Assembly (NCBI GenBank): GCA_002354635.1
Contig: DELZ01000003.1
Coordinates: 62,001-126,000 of the forward strand
Direction: 5' to 3'
Source: Sphingomonadales bacterium UBA2683
GTDB taxonomy: Bacteria > Pseudomonadota > Alphaproteobacteria > Sphingomonadales > Sphingomonadaceae
Length of the DNA: 64,000 bases
Position numbers and translations under genes: made by a program. The notes beneath the pieces were generated by a model, which had not been told where the DNA came from, ran no database searches, and saw only the letters and a list, made by a program, of their open reading frames with translations. Of this stretch, positions 43,838 through 53,199 are shown piece by piece; the stretch's first letter is position 1, and every line of letters starts with the position of its first letter.

Positions 43838-44878
43838 CTCCAGCTGGTCCAGCGCCCAGCCGGCCGCTTCGCGGACCACTGCATCGTCATCATCCAGCAG
43901 CGCCTTGACGGGCGCAATCAAGGCTGTGTCTCCACTATTGCCGGCAGCGATCAGCGCATTGCGTACCATCCGGTTGCGGCCGCTGCGCTTGATTGGCGAT
44001 CCCGAAAACACCTGACGAAAGCCCGCGTCGTCGAGCGTCAGCAGATCGGAGAGCGCCGGAGCGGCCAGTTCGGCGCGCGGCAAAAACGCCTTGTTCGCTG
44101 CGCCCGCTTGCGCAAATTTGTTCCAGGGACAGACTGCCAGGCAATCGTCACAGCCATAGATATGGTTGCCGATTGCCTTGCGATACTGGTGCGGGATCGG
44201 GCCCTTGTGCTCGATCGTCAGATAGGAAATACAAGCCCGCGCATCGAGCTGATAGGGCGCAGGAAACGCCCCGGTCGGACAGATATCCTGACAGGCCGAA
44301 CAGCTCCCGCACCGGTCCCTACCCGGCGTTGATGGCTCCAGATCCAGAGTGGTGTAGATCGCTCCGAGAAACAGCCAGCTGCCATGATCCCGGCTGACAA
44401 CATTGGTATGCTTGCCCTGCCAGCCGAGGCCGGCGGATTCGGCCAGCGGCTTTTCCATCACCGGCGCGGTGTCGACAAAGACTTTTACCTCGCATTCCGA
44501 TTGACCGACCAGCCAGCCGGCGGTGCGCTTAAGCGCGCCCTTGACGACATCATGATAGTCCTTGCCCTGCGCATAGACCGATATCCGGCCGTGATCGGGC
44601 ACGCCTTCCAGGGCAAACGGATCCTCGGCGGGCGCGTAGCTCATTCCCAGCATGATCACCGTCTGCACATCGGGCCACAGAGTGGACGGATCAGCGCGCT
44701 CATCGGACCGGTTGGCCATCCAGATCATATCACCCTGGCGGCCTTCGCCCAGCCATTGCTGCAGGCGCTGCCGGGTTTCGGGCGCCAGTCTGGCGGGGGC
44801 GATACCGACGGCGGAGAACCCCTCTTCCATCGCCTTTTTTTCGAGCGCTTTGGCCAATCTTAACTTGTCATCCGGCAT
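43823..44878 (-). CDS. queG: tRNA epoxyqueuosine(34) reductase
   Basis: A 351-residue cobalamin- and 4Fe-4S-dependent enzyme for the last step of queuosine synthesis. N-terminal cobalamin-binding domain (FSAVGIAPARL...MIWMANRSDERADPSTLWPDVQTVIMLGMSY). Two ferredoxin-type clusters: CGSCSACQDICPTGAF and CDDCLAVCPWNKFA. A C-terminal HEAT-like repeat (NALIAAGNSGDTALIAPVKALLDDDDAVVREAAGWAL) recognises tRNA. Length and domain order are normal. Confidence 0.95.
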   Translation of the reverse strand: MPDDKLRLAKALEKKAMEEGFSAVGIAPARLAPETRQRLQQWLGEGRQGDMIWMANRSDERADPSTLWPDVQTVIMLGMSYAPAEDPFALEGVPDHGRISVYAQGKDYHDVVKGALKRTAGWLVGQSECEVKVFVDTAPVMEKPLAESAGLGWQGKHTNVVSRDHGSWLFLGAIYTTLDLEPSTPGRDRCGSCSACQDICPTGAFPAPYQLDARACISYLTIEHKGPIPHQYRKAIGNHIYGCDDCLAVCPWNKFAQAGAANKAFLPRAELAAPALSDLLTLDDAGFRQVFSGSPIKRSGRNRMVRNALIAAGNSGDTALIAPVKALLDDDDAVVREAAGWALDQLESAEP

Positions 44879-44922
44879 AGCCTGTCCCTATCAAACACTA
44901 CCGTCAGATATGAAAGCCGTAA

Positions 44923-45885
44923 ATGCACGCGCCCGATTCCGAATTTGCCATTGAGGCCCGCAATATTGTCAAGAGATTCGATGGCGAAGCTGCCGTTGAC
45001 GGCATTGACCTGACAATCCCGAAAGGTAGCATATTCGGCATTTTGGGACCGAATGGAGCCGGCAAGACCACGACCTTGCGAATGCTGCTCGGGATTATCG
45101 ACCCCGACGAGGGCGAGCGTTTTCTGCTTGGCTCTCCGGATCCGATTTCCAGGGCGCATCAGGTCGGCTATCTACCCGAAGAACGCGGTCTCTACCAGTC
45201 GATGAAGGCCTATGACGCCATCGCCTTCATGGGCGCGCTACGCGGCCTTCCGCTGGTCAAAGGCCGCAAGCGCGGACGCAAGATGATGGAAGATCACGGT
45301 CTGGGCGAGGCGGCCGACAAGCAGATTCGCCAATTGTCCAAGGGCATGGCACAGACCGTGCAATTGCTCGGAACCCTGGTACACGACCCCGACCTGATCA
45401 TTCTCGACGAGCCATTTTCCGGCCTCGACGCGCTCAACCAGGGCAAGCTGGAACGGCTGATCCGGGCCCAGGCCGACAAAGGTGTGACCGTCATCTTCTC
45501 CACCCATGTAATCGCCCACGCCGAGCGGCTCTGCGAGGAAATCGCGATCATCGCCGACGGCAAGGTCCCGTTCAAGGGCAAGGTATCAACCGCGCGCAAC
45601 CGGCTGCGCCCGCAGGTTCATCTCGAGACCCGCAATCTCGATGGTCCGTGGCGCACGGCAATCCCCGCGGACTGCCAGCCGCTTGGCCACAACTGGCATT
45701 TCACCCTGCCGGAGAGCGGTGTTGAACCGCTTTTGCATGCGCTGGTCGAGGGCGGAGCGGGAATCGAATCGCTGTCGATCGAACGGCCGGGACTGCACGA
45801 TGCCTTTGTCCAGATCGCCGGTGAAGCGGTAGCTCGCAAAATGGAAGCCGATGCCGCGAACAACAATGGGGAGGATGCCGCATGA
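44923..45885 (+). CDS. ABC transporter ATP-binding protein (NatA-type)
   Basis: 320 residues. Walker A GPNGAGKTT at about 45-53, Q-loop region VGYLPEERGLYQSM, signature QLSKGMAQTVQLL, Walker B LIILDEPFSGLD, H-loop FSTHVIAHAERL. The C-terminal extension (about 220-320) is the DUF4162-type domain of Na+/drug exporters. The stop overlaps the permease start by ATGA, so the two form one exporter. Substrate unknown; sodium or lipid-like compounds are usual for the group. Confidence 0.93.
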   Translation: MHAPDSEFAIEARNIVKRFDGEAAVDGIDLTIPKGSIFGILGPNGAGKTTTLRMLLGIIDPDEGERFLLGSPDPISRAHQVGYLPEERGLYQSMKAYDAIAFMGALRGLPLVKGRKRGRKMMEDHGLGEAADKQIRQLSKGMAQTVQLLGTLVHDPDLIILDEPFSGLDALNQGKLERLIRAQADKGVTVIFSTHVIAHAERLCEEIAIIADGKVPFKGKVSTARNRLRPQVHLETRNLDGPWRTAIPADCQPLGHNWHFTLPESGVEPLLHALVEGGAGIESLSIERPGLHDAFVQIAGEAVARKMEADAANNNGEDAA

Positions 45886-47081
45886 TCGAGACCATCCGCG
45901 CCGCCTTTGTCATCGCCCGCCGCGATTTCACCGCGATCATATTCTCCAAATCCTTCTTTTTCTTTCTGCTTGGACCGCTTTTTCCGCTCGGTATCGGCAT
46001 CGCTGCCGGCGGGCTGGGGTCACAGGTTTCCCGGGATATCGACAATCCCGTCATCGGCGTCGCGCTGAGTTCGGAAGAAGCCGACTTATTGCTGGAAACG
46101 CGAAACCGCCTGACTCGGAGTCTGGGTTCCAAATCCATGCCGGAACTGTTCGTGTTGCGCGATTTTGAGGGCAGCGACGAAGACATTATAGCGAAACTCA
46201 GCAGCACCAAATCTCTGGCCGCGATCCTGTCCGGAACTCTGGCCAAGCCGGTGCTGACGGGCTCGGAAAGAGACGTCAACCGATGGCAGGGCAAGATTTC
46301 CCTGCTCGCGGAGACCGCAATGTCACAACCCGCTGCGGTTGAAATCGAAACGAAATTTGTCGGCCAGACCGGCAGTTCCAGCGAACGCAACCAGTTGCTG
46401 ACGGCCCAGGCTGGCCAAGCGATCCTGATCCTGCTGACGATGATCCTCGCGGGTATGGTGCTGTCCAATCTGGTCGAGGAAAAGACCAACAAGATCATCG
46501 AGATTCTCGCAGCCGCGATTCCGATGGATGCAATATTTCTCGGCAAGCTTTTCGCGATGCTGGGCATGGCGCTAGTCGGCATCGCGGTATGGACGACGAC
46601 AGGACTGTCGGTCGCCTTGCTGGTCGGAGGCAACTGGGATGCGCTGCCTTCGCCCGCGGTTGGCTGGCCGCTGTTCGGCCTGCTGATGATCCTCTATTTC
46701 TCGATGGCCTATCTCCTGCTCGGCTCGCTGTTTTTGGGAATCGGCGCGATGGCAACCACCGTGCGCGAGGTCCAGACCCTGTCGATGCCGGTCACCATGG
46801 GGCAATTGCTGGTCTTCTTCCTCGCCTATTCCGCGATCACCAAGCTGGGCGAACCCGCGGAATGGTTCGCCGTGCTGTTTCCGTTCAGCTCGCCGTTCGC
46901 AATGATCGCGCGAGCCGCGCAGATGGACAATATCTGGCAGCACGGTCTGGCGCTGGTCTGGCAGGCTGTTTTCACGATGCTCATCATCCGCTTTTCGGTG
47001 ATGCTGTTCCGCCGCAACGTGATGAAATCCGGACAGGCCGCTCGCAAGAAAAGCCTGTTCGCCAGAGTCGCCGGAAAATAA
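45882..47081 (+). CDS. ABC transporter permease (NatB-type, ABC-2)
   Basis: 399 residues. One N-terminal membrane segment (IIFSKSFFFFLLGPLFPLGIGIAAGGLG) is followed by a large extracytoplasmic domain of about 140 residues and five or more C-terminal segments, with the ABC-2 signature LVEEKTNKIIEILAAAIPMDAIFLGKLFAMLG. Partner of the preceding ATPase. This topology is that of NatB and related exporters. Confidence 0.9.
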   Translation: MIETIRAAFVIARRDFTAIIFSKSFFFFLLGPLFPLGIGIAAGGLGSQVSRDIDNPVIGVALSSEEADLLLETRNRLTRSLGSKSMPELFVLRDFEGSDEDIIAKLSSTKSLAAILSGTLAKPVLTGSERDVNRWQGKISLLAETAMSQPAAVEIETKFVGQTGSSSERNQLLTAQAGQAILILLTMILAGMVLSNLVEEKTNKIIEILAAAIPMDAIFLGKLFAMLGMALVGIAVWTTTGLSVALLVGGNWDALPSPAVGWPLFGLLMILYFSMAYLLLGSLFLGIGAMATTVREVQTLSMPVTMGQLLVFFLAYSAITKLGEPAEWFAVLFPFSSPFAMIARAAQMDNIWQHGLALVWQAVFTMLIIRFSVMLFRRNVMKSGQAARKKSLFARVAGK

Positions 47082-47112
47082 GCTTGCGATTCACGCCATT
47101 TGCCGAAAAGAC

Positions 47113-47130
47113 ATTGACATTGCTGTCAAT
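47113..47130. promoter_or_regulatory. Palindromic operator upstream of the P450 gene
   Basis: ATTGACA-TTGC-TGTCAAT is a perfect 7-4-7 dyad 67 bp before the P450 start. Its left half contains TTGACA, a consensus -35, so a bound repressor would block the polymerase directly. The cognate regulator is not encoded next to it in this window. Confidence 0.5.
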
Positions 47131-47196
47131 AGCGGCAGATTGAACGAGTTTTGAAACGCAACCGATTGCTGCAACAAGCAACGGCAGGAGAGAATT

Positions 47197-48513
47197 ATGG
47201 CGTCCCTTCCCCAAATTGACCTTGGTAACTTGACAACGTCCCCGACCGCGGACGAAGCGCTGGAGGCTTGGTACAAGCGCAATCCTCCGATCGCCGATTC
47301 CGAACCCAATCCCTGGGATGTCAGCCGGGCAGAGCTGTACAGCAAGGATCTCTGGCGAAAACCCTTTGCGGAGATGCGGGAACAGGCTCCGATCAACAAG
47401 ATTGAAGGCGGTGTTCACGGCGACTTCTGGAACATCACGACCTACAAGCCAATCCAGCATGTCGAGGCCCTGCCGGACATATATTCTTCCGATGTTACCC
47501 ATGGCGGCATCACCATCGCCGAACCCGACTTCGATGATTCGGATTTCCAGCTGCCAATGTTTATCGCCATGGACCGGCCAAAACATACCGGCCAGCGCCG
47601 CACCGTCGCTCCGGCCTTTACACCGACCGAGATGCAGCGGATGGAAGTCGAAATCCGCCAGCGGACGTCCGAGGTGCTGGATGGCCTGCCATGGGGCGAG
47701 AAATTCGACTGGGTCGACAAGGTCTCTATCGAACTGACTACCGGCATGCTCGCGATATTGTTCGGATTCCCCTGGGAAGACCGCCGCTTGCTGACCTTCT
47801 GGTCGGACTGGGCGGGCGACGTTGAATTGTCTGTGGCCGAAGACCTTACCGAACAGCGCCGCCAGATACTGTATGAAATGGGCGCCTACTTCACCAAACT
47901 TTGGAACGAACGCGTCGATGCAGAACCGACCCCCGACCTGATCTCGATGATGATCCATTCGGAACATATGCGTGACATGGATCCGATGGAGTTCATGGGC
48001 AATCTGGTGCTGCTGATCGTCGGCGGCAACGACACCACCCGCAACACCATGTCGGGCGTCGCTTTCGGTCTCAGCCAGTTTCCAGAGGAACGCGAAAAGC
48101 TGCAGCAGAATCCGGACTTGATTCCCAATGCGGTGCAGGAAATCATCCGCTGGCAAACCCCGCTCGCCCATATGCGACGCACCGCTCTGGAAGATCATGA
48201 TCTGTTCGGCAACCAGATCAAGAAGGGCGACAAGGTTGTGCTGTGGTATATCTCGGCCAATCGCGACGAAGAGATTTTTCCCGAAGCCGACCAGATCAAG
48301 GTTGATCGCGAAAATGCCCGTCGCCATCTGGCATTCGGCTATGGCATCCACCGCTGCGTCGGGGCCCGTCTTGCCGAGCTGCAGATCCGGATATTGCTGG
48401 AAGAAATGCACAAGCGGCGGATGCAGGTCAATCCGACCGGCAAGCACCGCCGGGTCCACGCCTGCTTCGTTCACGGCTTTCGCGAACTGGAGGTCGAACT
48501 CTCCAAATATTGA
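47197..48513 (+). CDS. Cytochrome P450, CYP153-like
   Basis: A 438-residue soluble haem monooxygenase. I-helix LIVGGNDTTRNTMSG (273-287), ExxR at Glu315-Arg318 in QEIIRWQTPLAHMRR, and haem-binding FGYGIHRCVGARLAE with Cys387. The segments MFIAMDRPKH and MEFMGNLVLLIVGGND follow the pattern of CYP153 terminal alkane/fatty-acid hydroxylases. That family level is from memory of its motifs and not from a search. A ferredoxin and reductase would be needed; none lies adjacent. GGAG precedes the ATG by eight bases. Confidence 0.93.
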   Translation: MASLPQIDLGNLTTSPTADEALEAWYKRNPPIADSEPNPWDVSRAELYSKDLWRKPFAEMREQAPINKIEGGVHGDFWNITTYKPIQHVEALPDIYSSDVTHGGITIAEPDFDDSDFQLPMFIAMDRPKHTGQRRTVAPAFTPTEMQRMEVEIRQRTSEVLDGLPWGEKFDWVDKVSIELTTGMLAILFGFPWEDRRLLTFWSDWAGDVELSVAEDLTEQRRQILYEMGAYFTKLWNERVDAEPTPDLISMMIHSEHMRDMDPMEFMGNLVLLIVGGNDTTRNTMSGVAFGLSQFPEEREKLQQNPDLIPNAVQEIIRWQTPLAHMRRTALEDHDLFGNQIKKGDKVVLWYISANRDEEIFPEADQIKVDRENARRHLAFGYGIHRCVGARLAELQIRILLEEMHKRRMQVNPTGKHRRVHACFVHGFRELEVELSKY

Positions 48514-48593
48514 TCAGCTTTCGTTCAGGCCCTATCCTGTAACCATTGTTTCCCCCGCTTCGAATGATTCAGGGGAATGGAAAAGGATTGCAA

Positions 48594-49100
48594 GTGAACA
48601 AGCTCAACCGACGCACCATTATATCGGGAACTCTGGTCACCGCCGGTGCCTATGGCTTGGTCCGTCTGTCCGGCCTGTTTGATCAGGCAAGCGCGCGGTC
48701 GGGCGGTCCGTTCAAAATCAATCGTTCGCCGGATGAATGGAAACGGCGGCTTGGTGCCGATCGCTACCGGATTTTGCGTTTGGCAGGCACCGAACGGGCC
48801 TATTCGAGCCCCCTCAATAGCGAAAAGCGCAAGGGTATATATGCGTGCGCCGGCTGCAATCTTGGCCTCTACTCGTCAAAGACAAAATATGACAGCGGTA
48901 CCGGCTGGCCCAGCTTTTGGGCACCGATCGCCAAGGACCGGATCGGCACGACTACAGACTATAAAATCGGCTATCCGCGCACCGAAGTCCATTGCGCGCG
49001 CTGCGGCGGACATCAGGGGCATATTTTCAACGATGGCCCGAAACCGACCGGCAAACGGCACTGCATCAACGGCCTCGCTCTGAAATTTATTCCTGGGTGA
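48594..49100 (+). CDS. msrB: Peptide-methionine (R)-S-oxide reductase with export leader
   Basis: 168 residues from GTG 48594, AAGGA upstream. The N-terminus NKLNRRTIISGTLVTAGAYGLVRLSG has a twin Arg followed by a hydrophobic stretch, like a Tat leader, so it probably repairs periplasmic proteins. MsrB domain: zinc pairs CAGC (85-88) and CARC (134-137), GTGWPSFW and the catalytic Cys157 in KRHCINGLALKF. Most MsrB proteins are cytoplasmic, so the leader is notable. Confidence 0.88.
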   Translation: MNKLNRRTIISGTLVTAGAYGLVRLSGLFDQASARSGGPFKINRSPDEWKRRLGADRYRILRLAGTERAYSSPLNSEKRKGIYACAGCNLGLYSSKTKYDSGTGWPSFWAPIAKDRIGTTTDYKIGYPRTEVHCARCGGHQGHIFNDGPKPTGKRHCINGLALKFIPG

Positions 49101-49108
49101 TCCGGTAA

Positions 49109-49486
49109 CTAGCTTTCGGGTGCGTCTACCTGCTGCCAGAATTCCAGTTTGATCCCGTCACAATCGAGGATCCAGGCAAATTTGCCATATCCTTCGTCGA
49201 CATGTCCCAGAATCTCCAGACCTTTGGACTTTAGCTGCTCGACATAGGCGTCGAGATCATCCACCCGCAGATTGATCATGAACCGGGCTTTGCTCGGTTC
49301 CAGATATTCGCTGTCATCGGCAAAATGGCTGATCAGACTATAGGGCTTTTCGCCTTGCTCGTCAGACCAGTTGAGCATCGGACCATATTCTCCATCCAGC
49401 CCCAGATAATCCTTGTACCATTTGCGTGTTGCTGCCGGGTCTTTCACCTTGTGAAAAATTCCGCCCAGTCCGGTGACCCTTGCCAT
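49109..49486 (-). CDS. VOC-superfamily (glyoxalase-like) protein
   Basis: About 125 residues from ATG 49486, which has CTGGAG six bases upstream; an in-frame start at 49510 is less likely. Two beta-alpha-beta-beta-beta modules: VTGLGGIFHKVKDPAATRKWYKDYLGLDGEYG and RFMINLRVDDLDAYVEQLKSKGLEILGHVDEGYGKFAWILDCDGIKLEFWQ. The His and Glu ligands at the expected ends suggest metal binding. Reaction unknown; convergent with msrB. Confidence 0.85.
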   Translation of the reverse strand: MARVTGLGGIFHKVKDPAATRKWYKDYLGLDGEYGPMLNWSDEQGEKPYSLISHFADDSEYLEPSKARFMINLRVDDLDAYVEQLKSKGLEILGHVDEGYGKFAWILDCDGIKLEFWQQVDAPES

Positions 49487-49549
49487 TTTCATCTCCAGGG
49501 TTTTGTTCATGCGTCCAAGGTTAAAAACTATGATAGTTTACATTTTGTT

Positions 49550-51310
49550 TCACAACCCTTTTGGCGCTATCCGCCAGACCAGCAGGTCGTTGTCCCGAAT
49601 ATGGACAGGTTGAAGCCACGCCGGTTTGCGACCCTCTACCAGCTGCGCCCAAAGGCCTTCGGGTTGCTTGTTGGCATAAAGCGCCAGCTCCGGCTCGGCC
49701 TCGCAAGCGACGATAAAACGAATATTGTGGGCTTCCAACAGATCGCGGGCCGCATCCGGAGCGGAGGTTAAAATCCTTATCTGATCGGCCATTGCCTTGT
49801 CGTTACGATGGTGGCTGGTGGCAAGCACGCTGTGCGGGGTAAGCAGCAATATCCGCGGCCCGAAATCCAGCGGTGCCAAAATGTTGGAACGCGGCAAAGC
49901 ATTGAGTCGGGCGAGCGATTCGTCACTTTTGCAGGCGAGTGATTCCGGTGTTTTGGCGGCAGGCTGTTCGGCTTCGCTGACCGCATTGAACAGCGCAATT
50001 GCAAGTGGTCCCGGCAGGATCAGAAATACCACCGCCGCGGTGGCGAATATCCGCGACAGCGGTCGCTTGAGCGCCCGCGCGCGGACAAAGACATGATGTA
50101 CCGCCCAAGCCATGAAAGGCAAGGCAAAAGCCGCGGCAACCGCCGTGGCGCGCTGGACAAAGACAGACAGCACCAATGCCCAAAGAAAGGCATATCCCGA
50201 CACGAATAACCTGCCGCGATCAACACCCGCAGGCCGGCTCCGGAGTATATAGAGCAGGCTGATCAATCCGACGAGAATCGACCCGCCAACGAGAGTGACC
50301 ATGGTCTTGCCGTTCTGATACCAGATCGGCAGGCCTTCGAGGACGTTGACCAGCCAATATTCGCGGACGATCGGGTCCATCGTGTTAAACGCTCCACCCA
50401 TGCATTGCGGCGCAACACCATAGAGCACTGTCAATGCGGCAGCGCCGGCGATGGCCAGACTCGCGACGCGAATAACAATGCTGGCGGGCAACCATCGGAT
50501 CGACGGCAAGATCACCGCGGCACCCGCCGTGCAGGCCAGCAGATGCGCCGGCGACAGAGCATCGCAATAGTTGACGGCGGCGTCGAAACCGCCCTGGCCA
50601 GCGAAATAGAAGAGAAAACTGGCGGCCAGAAAGGACACCAGGGTCCAGAATAGCCGAACTCCGTCTTCGGTCTGCAACACCCAGCGCCAGACCAGCAGCA
50701 CCACGAATGCCGCTGAAAGCGGCAATCCTTCCAGCGATATCGACAGCCACAGCGCCAGCGCCACGCCCAGCGCGATTCCGCCCTTGCGCTTTTCCGGCCA
50801 GCACAGGGTCCAAAGAGCGGCCAACGCGAGCACGATCTGCCAGCCGTGATGATCCACGCGCATCGGCCGGATTTGGGCAACGATCGGGACAGCGGTGGCG
50901 GTCAGTGCCGCCGCCAGTATCGCGATGTTGCGGTCAAACACGAACTGGGTGATTTTCATGACCAGCCACATCGCGATCCCCAGCGTGATCAACGGTACGA
51001 TCACCATTGCCGCGGTTTCCGCGCTCGCCGCACCCAGCACCGGTTTCAGTAACAGGAACATCAGCGCCAGCGGCAACTCGATCCAGCGCGGCCAGTGCAT
51101 CGGCTGGCTGTCCGGTTCGCCGATCCGATATTGGGTGGTGTCAAACCAGCTTTGCCCGCCGAGCCAGTCGCGCAGCTGCACCATGCGCAACTGATCATCA
51201 GGGTCCCAGCCGATACCGGTCATGATCTGGCCACGGGTGACCAGGATCAGCACCGCGCAGACCGCGAGCCAGATCAGCAATAGTGGCAGGTTGCCGCGCA
51301 AGCGTTCCAA
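49550..51310 (-). CDS. Polytopic membrane protein, GT-C glycosyltransferase-like
   Basis: 586 residues with about 11-12 hydrophobic segments in the first 440 and a soluble C-terminal domain of about 130 residues. After the first helix comes WDPDDQLRMVQLRDWLGGQSWFDTTQYRIG, an acidic first loop as in GT-C enzymes (STT3, PMT). MRVDHHGWQIVLALAALWTL follows in the next loop. It probably transfers sugar from a polyprenyl-phosphate donor in the periplasm. It follows the sulfatase-like gene by four bases in the same operon. Confidence 0.72.
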   Translation of the reverse strand: MERLRGNLPLLLIWLAVCAVLILVTRGQIMTGIGWDPDDQLRMVQLRDWLGGQSWFDTTQYRIGEPDSQPMHWPRWIELPLALMFLLLKPVLGAASAETAAMVIVPLITLGIAMWLVMKITQFVFDRNIAILAAALTATAVPIVAQIRPMRVDHHGWQIVLALAALWTLCWPEKRKGGIALGVALALWLSISLEGLPLSAAFVVLLVWRWVLQTEDGVRLFWTLVSFLAASFLFYFAGQGGFDAAVNYCDALSPAHLLACTAGAAVILPSIRWLPASIVIRVASLAIAGAAALTVLYGVAPQCMGGAFNTMDPIVREYWLVNVLEGLPIWYQNGKTMVTLVGGSILVGLISLLYILRSRPAGVDRGRLFVSGYAFLWALVLSVFVQRATAVAAAFALPFMAWAVHHVFVRARALKRPLSRIFATAAVVFLILPGPLAIALFNAVSEAEQPAAKTPESLACKSDESLARLNALPRSNILAPLDFGPRILLLTPHSVLATSHHRNDKAMADQIRILTSAPDAARDLLEAHNIRFIVACEAEPELALYANKQPEGLWAQLVEGRKPAWLQPVHIRDNDLLVWRIAPKGL

Positions 51311-51314
51311 ATTC

Positions 51315-52694
51315 TTATCCCTCGGGCTGATTGCCCTTGGCTTTCAGGTAAAGCCATGGAACCCGCTCCGGGTCAAACTGTGAACGGTGATGGCGGTCAA
51401 AAAACGGCGGCATATGGTCGCCGACGATCAGGATATCGGCTTCCGGAAAATCGCTCGCCGTGATTTCCCTGACCAGCGCCTTGTCGATATCATCGAATAT
51501 CGCAAACTGGCGGCAGATCATCGGATAGTCCCGCGCCAGTTCAGCCGACACGGTCTCGCAATTCTCGGCCTTGAGATTCTGCCCGGTCGGGACCGGTAGA
51601 TGGGTGTTCAGGGTGAGCCAGTACTGAAACGTCGGCCGGGTCGCGCGTTTGAGATTCTCGGCCAGCATCTGCGGCACTTGCCGGTCACAGGCACCGGCGA
51701 AAACGCCACCGCACCATTCCGCACCGCGCCGTTCCAGGTCGACCGCAAACTCGCGCTTCTGAAAGCCGATTTTGGGATACCAGTTCTCGCGCTTGAAGAA
51801 CGGACCCTTGAAACTGTGCATTGCCTCGGTCGCATAGCCTTTTTCGGCCAGCTGCGCCGGCAGGCAGTTCAGCGTGGCCGGATCGTCGGTTTCGAGCAAT
51901 TCATAATAGTCACCCCAGCGACCGCAGAGTTCGCGCATCTCGCCGGATGTAGTGCTGTTATAGTAGAGGCTGGTGCCCTGGCTGACGTCATAGCGCGCCT
52001 TGATTGCGCCATCGTTGTAATAAGCGAACAGCTTGTCCGACATCGCCTTGTTGTTTTTCGGAACGCCGAGCGATTCGACCATGATCAACACCAGATGACG
52101 CTTGCCATCGGCCCGCGCGGCAAAGCCCGATTTCTTGACCGCCGATTCAAAGGGTGCACCAGCCGGGGCTGGCCGGAAATAATGGCCGCGCATGCCCTCG
52201 CCGACGGCGGCATCCGCACCGACCAGTCCGAAGATCAGCGCGCCGCCCAGCAGTATATGCAGCGGTTTGGCAAAATTGGTGTCGCGCTTCAGCAGAAACC
52301 AGCTGCCGAACAATATGCCGACAATGACCACCGCCGCGGCAATATATTCGATTGAGTTTCCGGGCTCGATCTCGGCAAAAAACTGGACCGAATAGATCAG
52401 AGAATCCAGCGTCAGGCTGAACAAACCGGACACGAAGGATAGTAGCGAATAGATCATCACGCCGGTAAAGGCGAACCATTGCACGGCACGCGGCATGCGC
52501 TTGACAATCAGGCCGACCAGCCCGGCCAGCGCAATCGGAATCGCGCGCGGCGGCGCCCCGACCATCCACATGGCCATGAACGGTATGTTGGCGAGCACGA
52601 TCCAGACCAGTGCCCAGTTCAGAAATTTCCGGAAATCGGGGCTGAAACGATGCGGCCTGGCCGGGGCCTTGAGAGTTACATCCATGTAGCTCAA
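51315..52694 (-). CDS. Sulfatase-like membrane transferase (LTA-synthase/EptA-type)
   Basis: 459 residues. Four or five N-terminal membrane segments (about 25-170) are followed by a periplasmic alkaline-phosphatase-fold domain: RHLVLIMVESLG with the first metal site, TSLYYNSTTSGEMRELCGR with the likely Thr/Ser nucleophile, and a late VGDHMPPFFDRHHR with Asp and His ligands. Such enzymes move phosphoglycerol or phosphoethanolamine onto glycans. It overlaps gtrA by ATGA and precedes the GT-C-like gene. Confidence 0.8.
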   Translation of the reverse strand: MSYMDVTLKAPARPHRFSPDFRKFLNWALVWIVLANIPFMAMWMVGAPPRAIPIALAGLVGLIVKRMPRAVQWFAFTGVMIYSLLSFVSGLFSLTLDSLIYSVQFFAEIEPGNSIEYIAAAVVIVGILFGSWFLLKRDTNFAKPLHILLGGALIFGLVGADAAVGEGMRGHYFRPAPAGAPFESAVKKSGFAARADGKRHLVLIMVESLGVPKNNKAMSDKLFAYYNDGAIKARYDVSQGTSLYYNSTTSGEMRELCGRWGDYYELLETDDPATLNCLPAQLAEKGYATEAMHSFKGPFFKRENWYPKIGFQKREFAVDLERRGAEWCGGVFAGACDRQVPQMLAENLKRATRPTFQYWLTLNTHLPVPTGQNLKAENCETVSAELARDYPMICRQFAIFDDIDKALVREITASDFPEADILIVGDHMPPFFDRHHRSQFDPERVPWLYLKAKGNQPEG

Positions 52695-53143
52695 CGGAAA
52701 ACCCCGTATTTGCGGGTCAGATAAACGGCAAAGAAACTCACTGCCACGGCGGCACCCTTGGCCATGACCGGCAGGACACCGGCACTGGTGAGGCCACTGA
52801 CGATGCTGACGGTGATACCGAGGCCTAATATGGCGGTGCCGATAAAGCCGAGACGCTGCAATTGCAGTGCCGCGCCATCACGGGCCTTGCCGGGAAATAC
52901 AAAGCTGGAGGAAATCAGCCAGTGCACGACAATGCCCGCGCTGTAGCCGGCAGCCGATGCCCAGCCCGGCTCGACCAGCAAGGCGACAAGCACCATGAAC
53001 AGGGCGACATCAAAGGCCAGACTGACAATGCTCGCCATCAGATAACGCGTGATCGAGAAACGGTTCAGAATTGCGAGGGGACCGGGCAGATGCCCTACCC
53101 AAAGCCCGACGACGGACCGCCTGTCCTGGCTACTGCGTTCCAT
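52691..53143 (-). CDS. GtrA-family membrane protein
   Basis: 150 residues with four membrane segments (RYLMASIVSLAFDVALFMVLVALL, ASAAGYSAGIVVHWLISSSFVF, LGFIGTAILGLGITVSIVSGL, VMAKGAAVAVSFFAVYLTRKYGVF), the GtrA pattern. These proteins help translocate polyprenyl-linked sugars. It lies between the FAD oxidoreductase and the sulfatase-like gene, in the same direction, supporting a cell-surface glycan operon. Confidence 0.87.
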   Translation of the reverse strand: MERSSQDRRSVVGLWVGHLPGPLAILNRFSITRYLMASIVSLAFDVALFMVLVALLVEPGWASAAGYSAGIVVHWLISSSFVFPGKARDGAALQLQRLGFIGTAILGLGITVSIVSGLTSAGVLPVMAKGAAVAVSFFAVYLTRKYGVFR

Positions 53144-53199
53144 GGTCTATTACTCCCCCTTTGCAAGAGAAAGGGTCAGGCCAGAGATGCTCGCGTTCA

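Noticed and set aside
46984..48474. 496-codon minus-strand frame across the P450 gene
   Set aside because: Antisense to the I-helix, ExxR and haem-Cys motifs of the P450; composition of a shadow frame.
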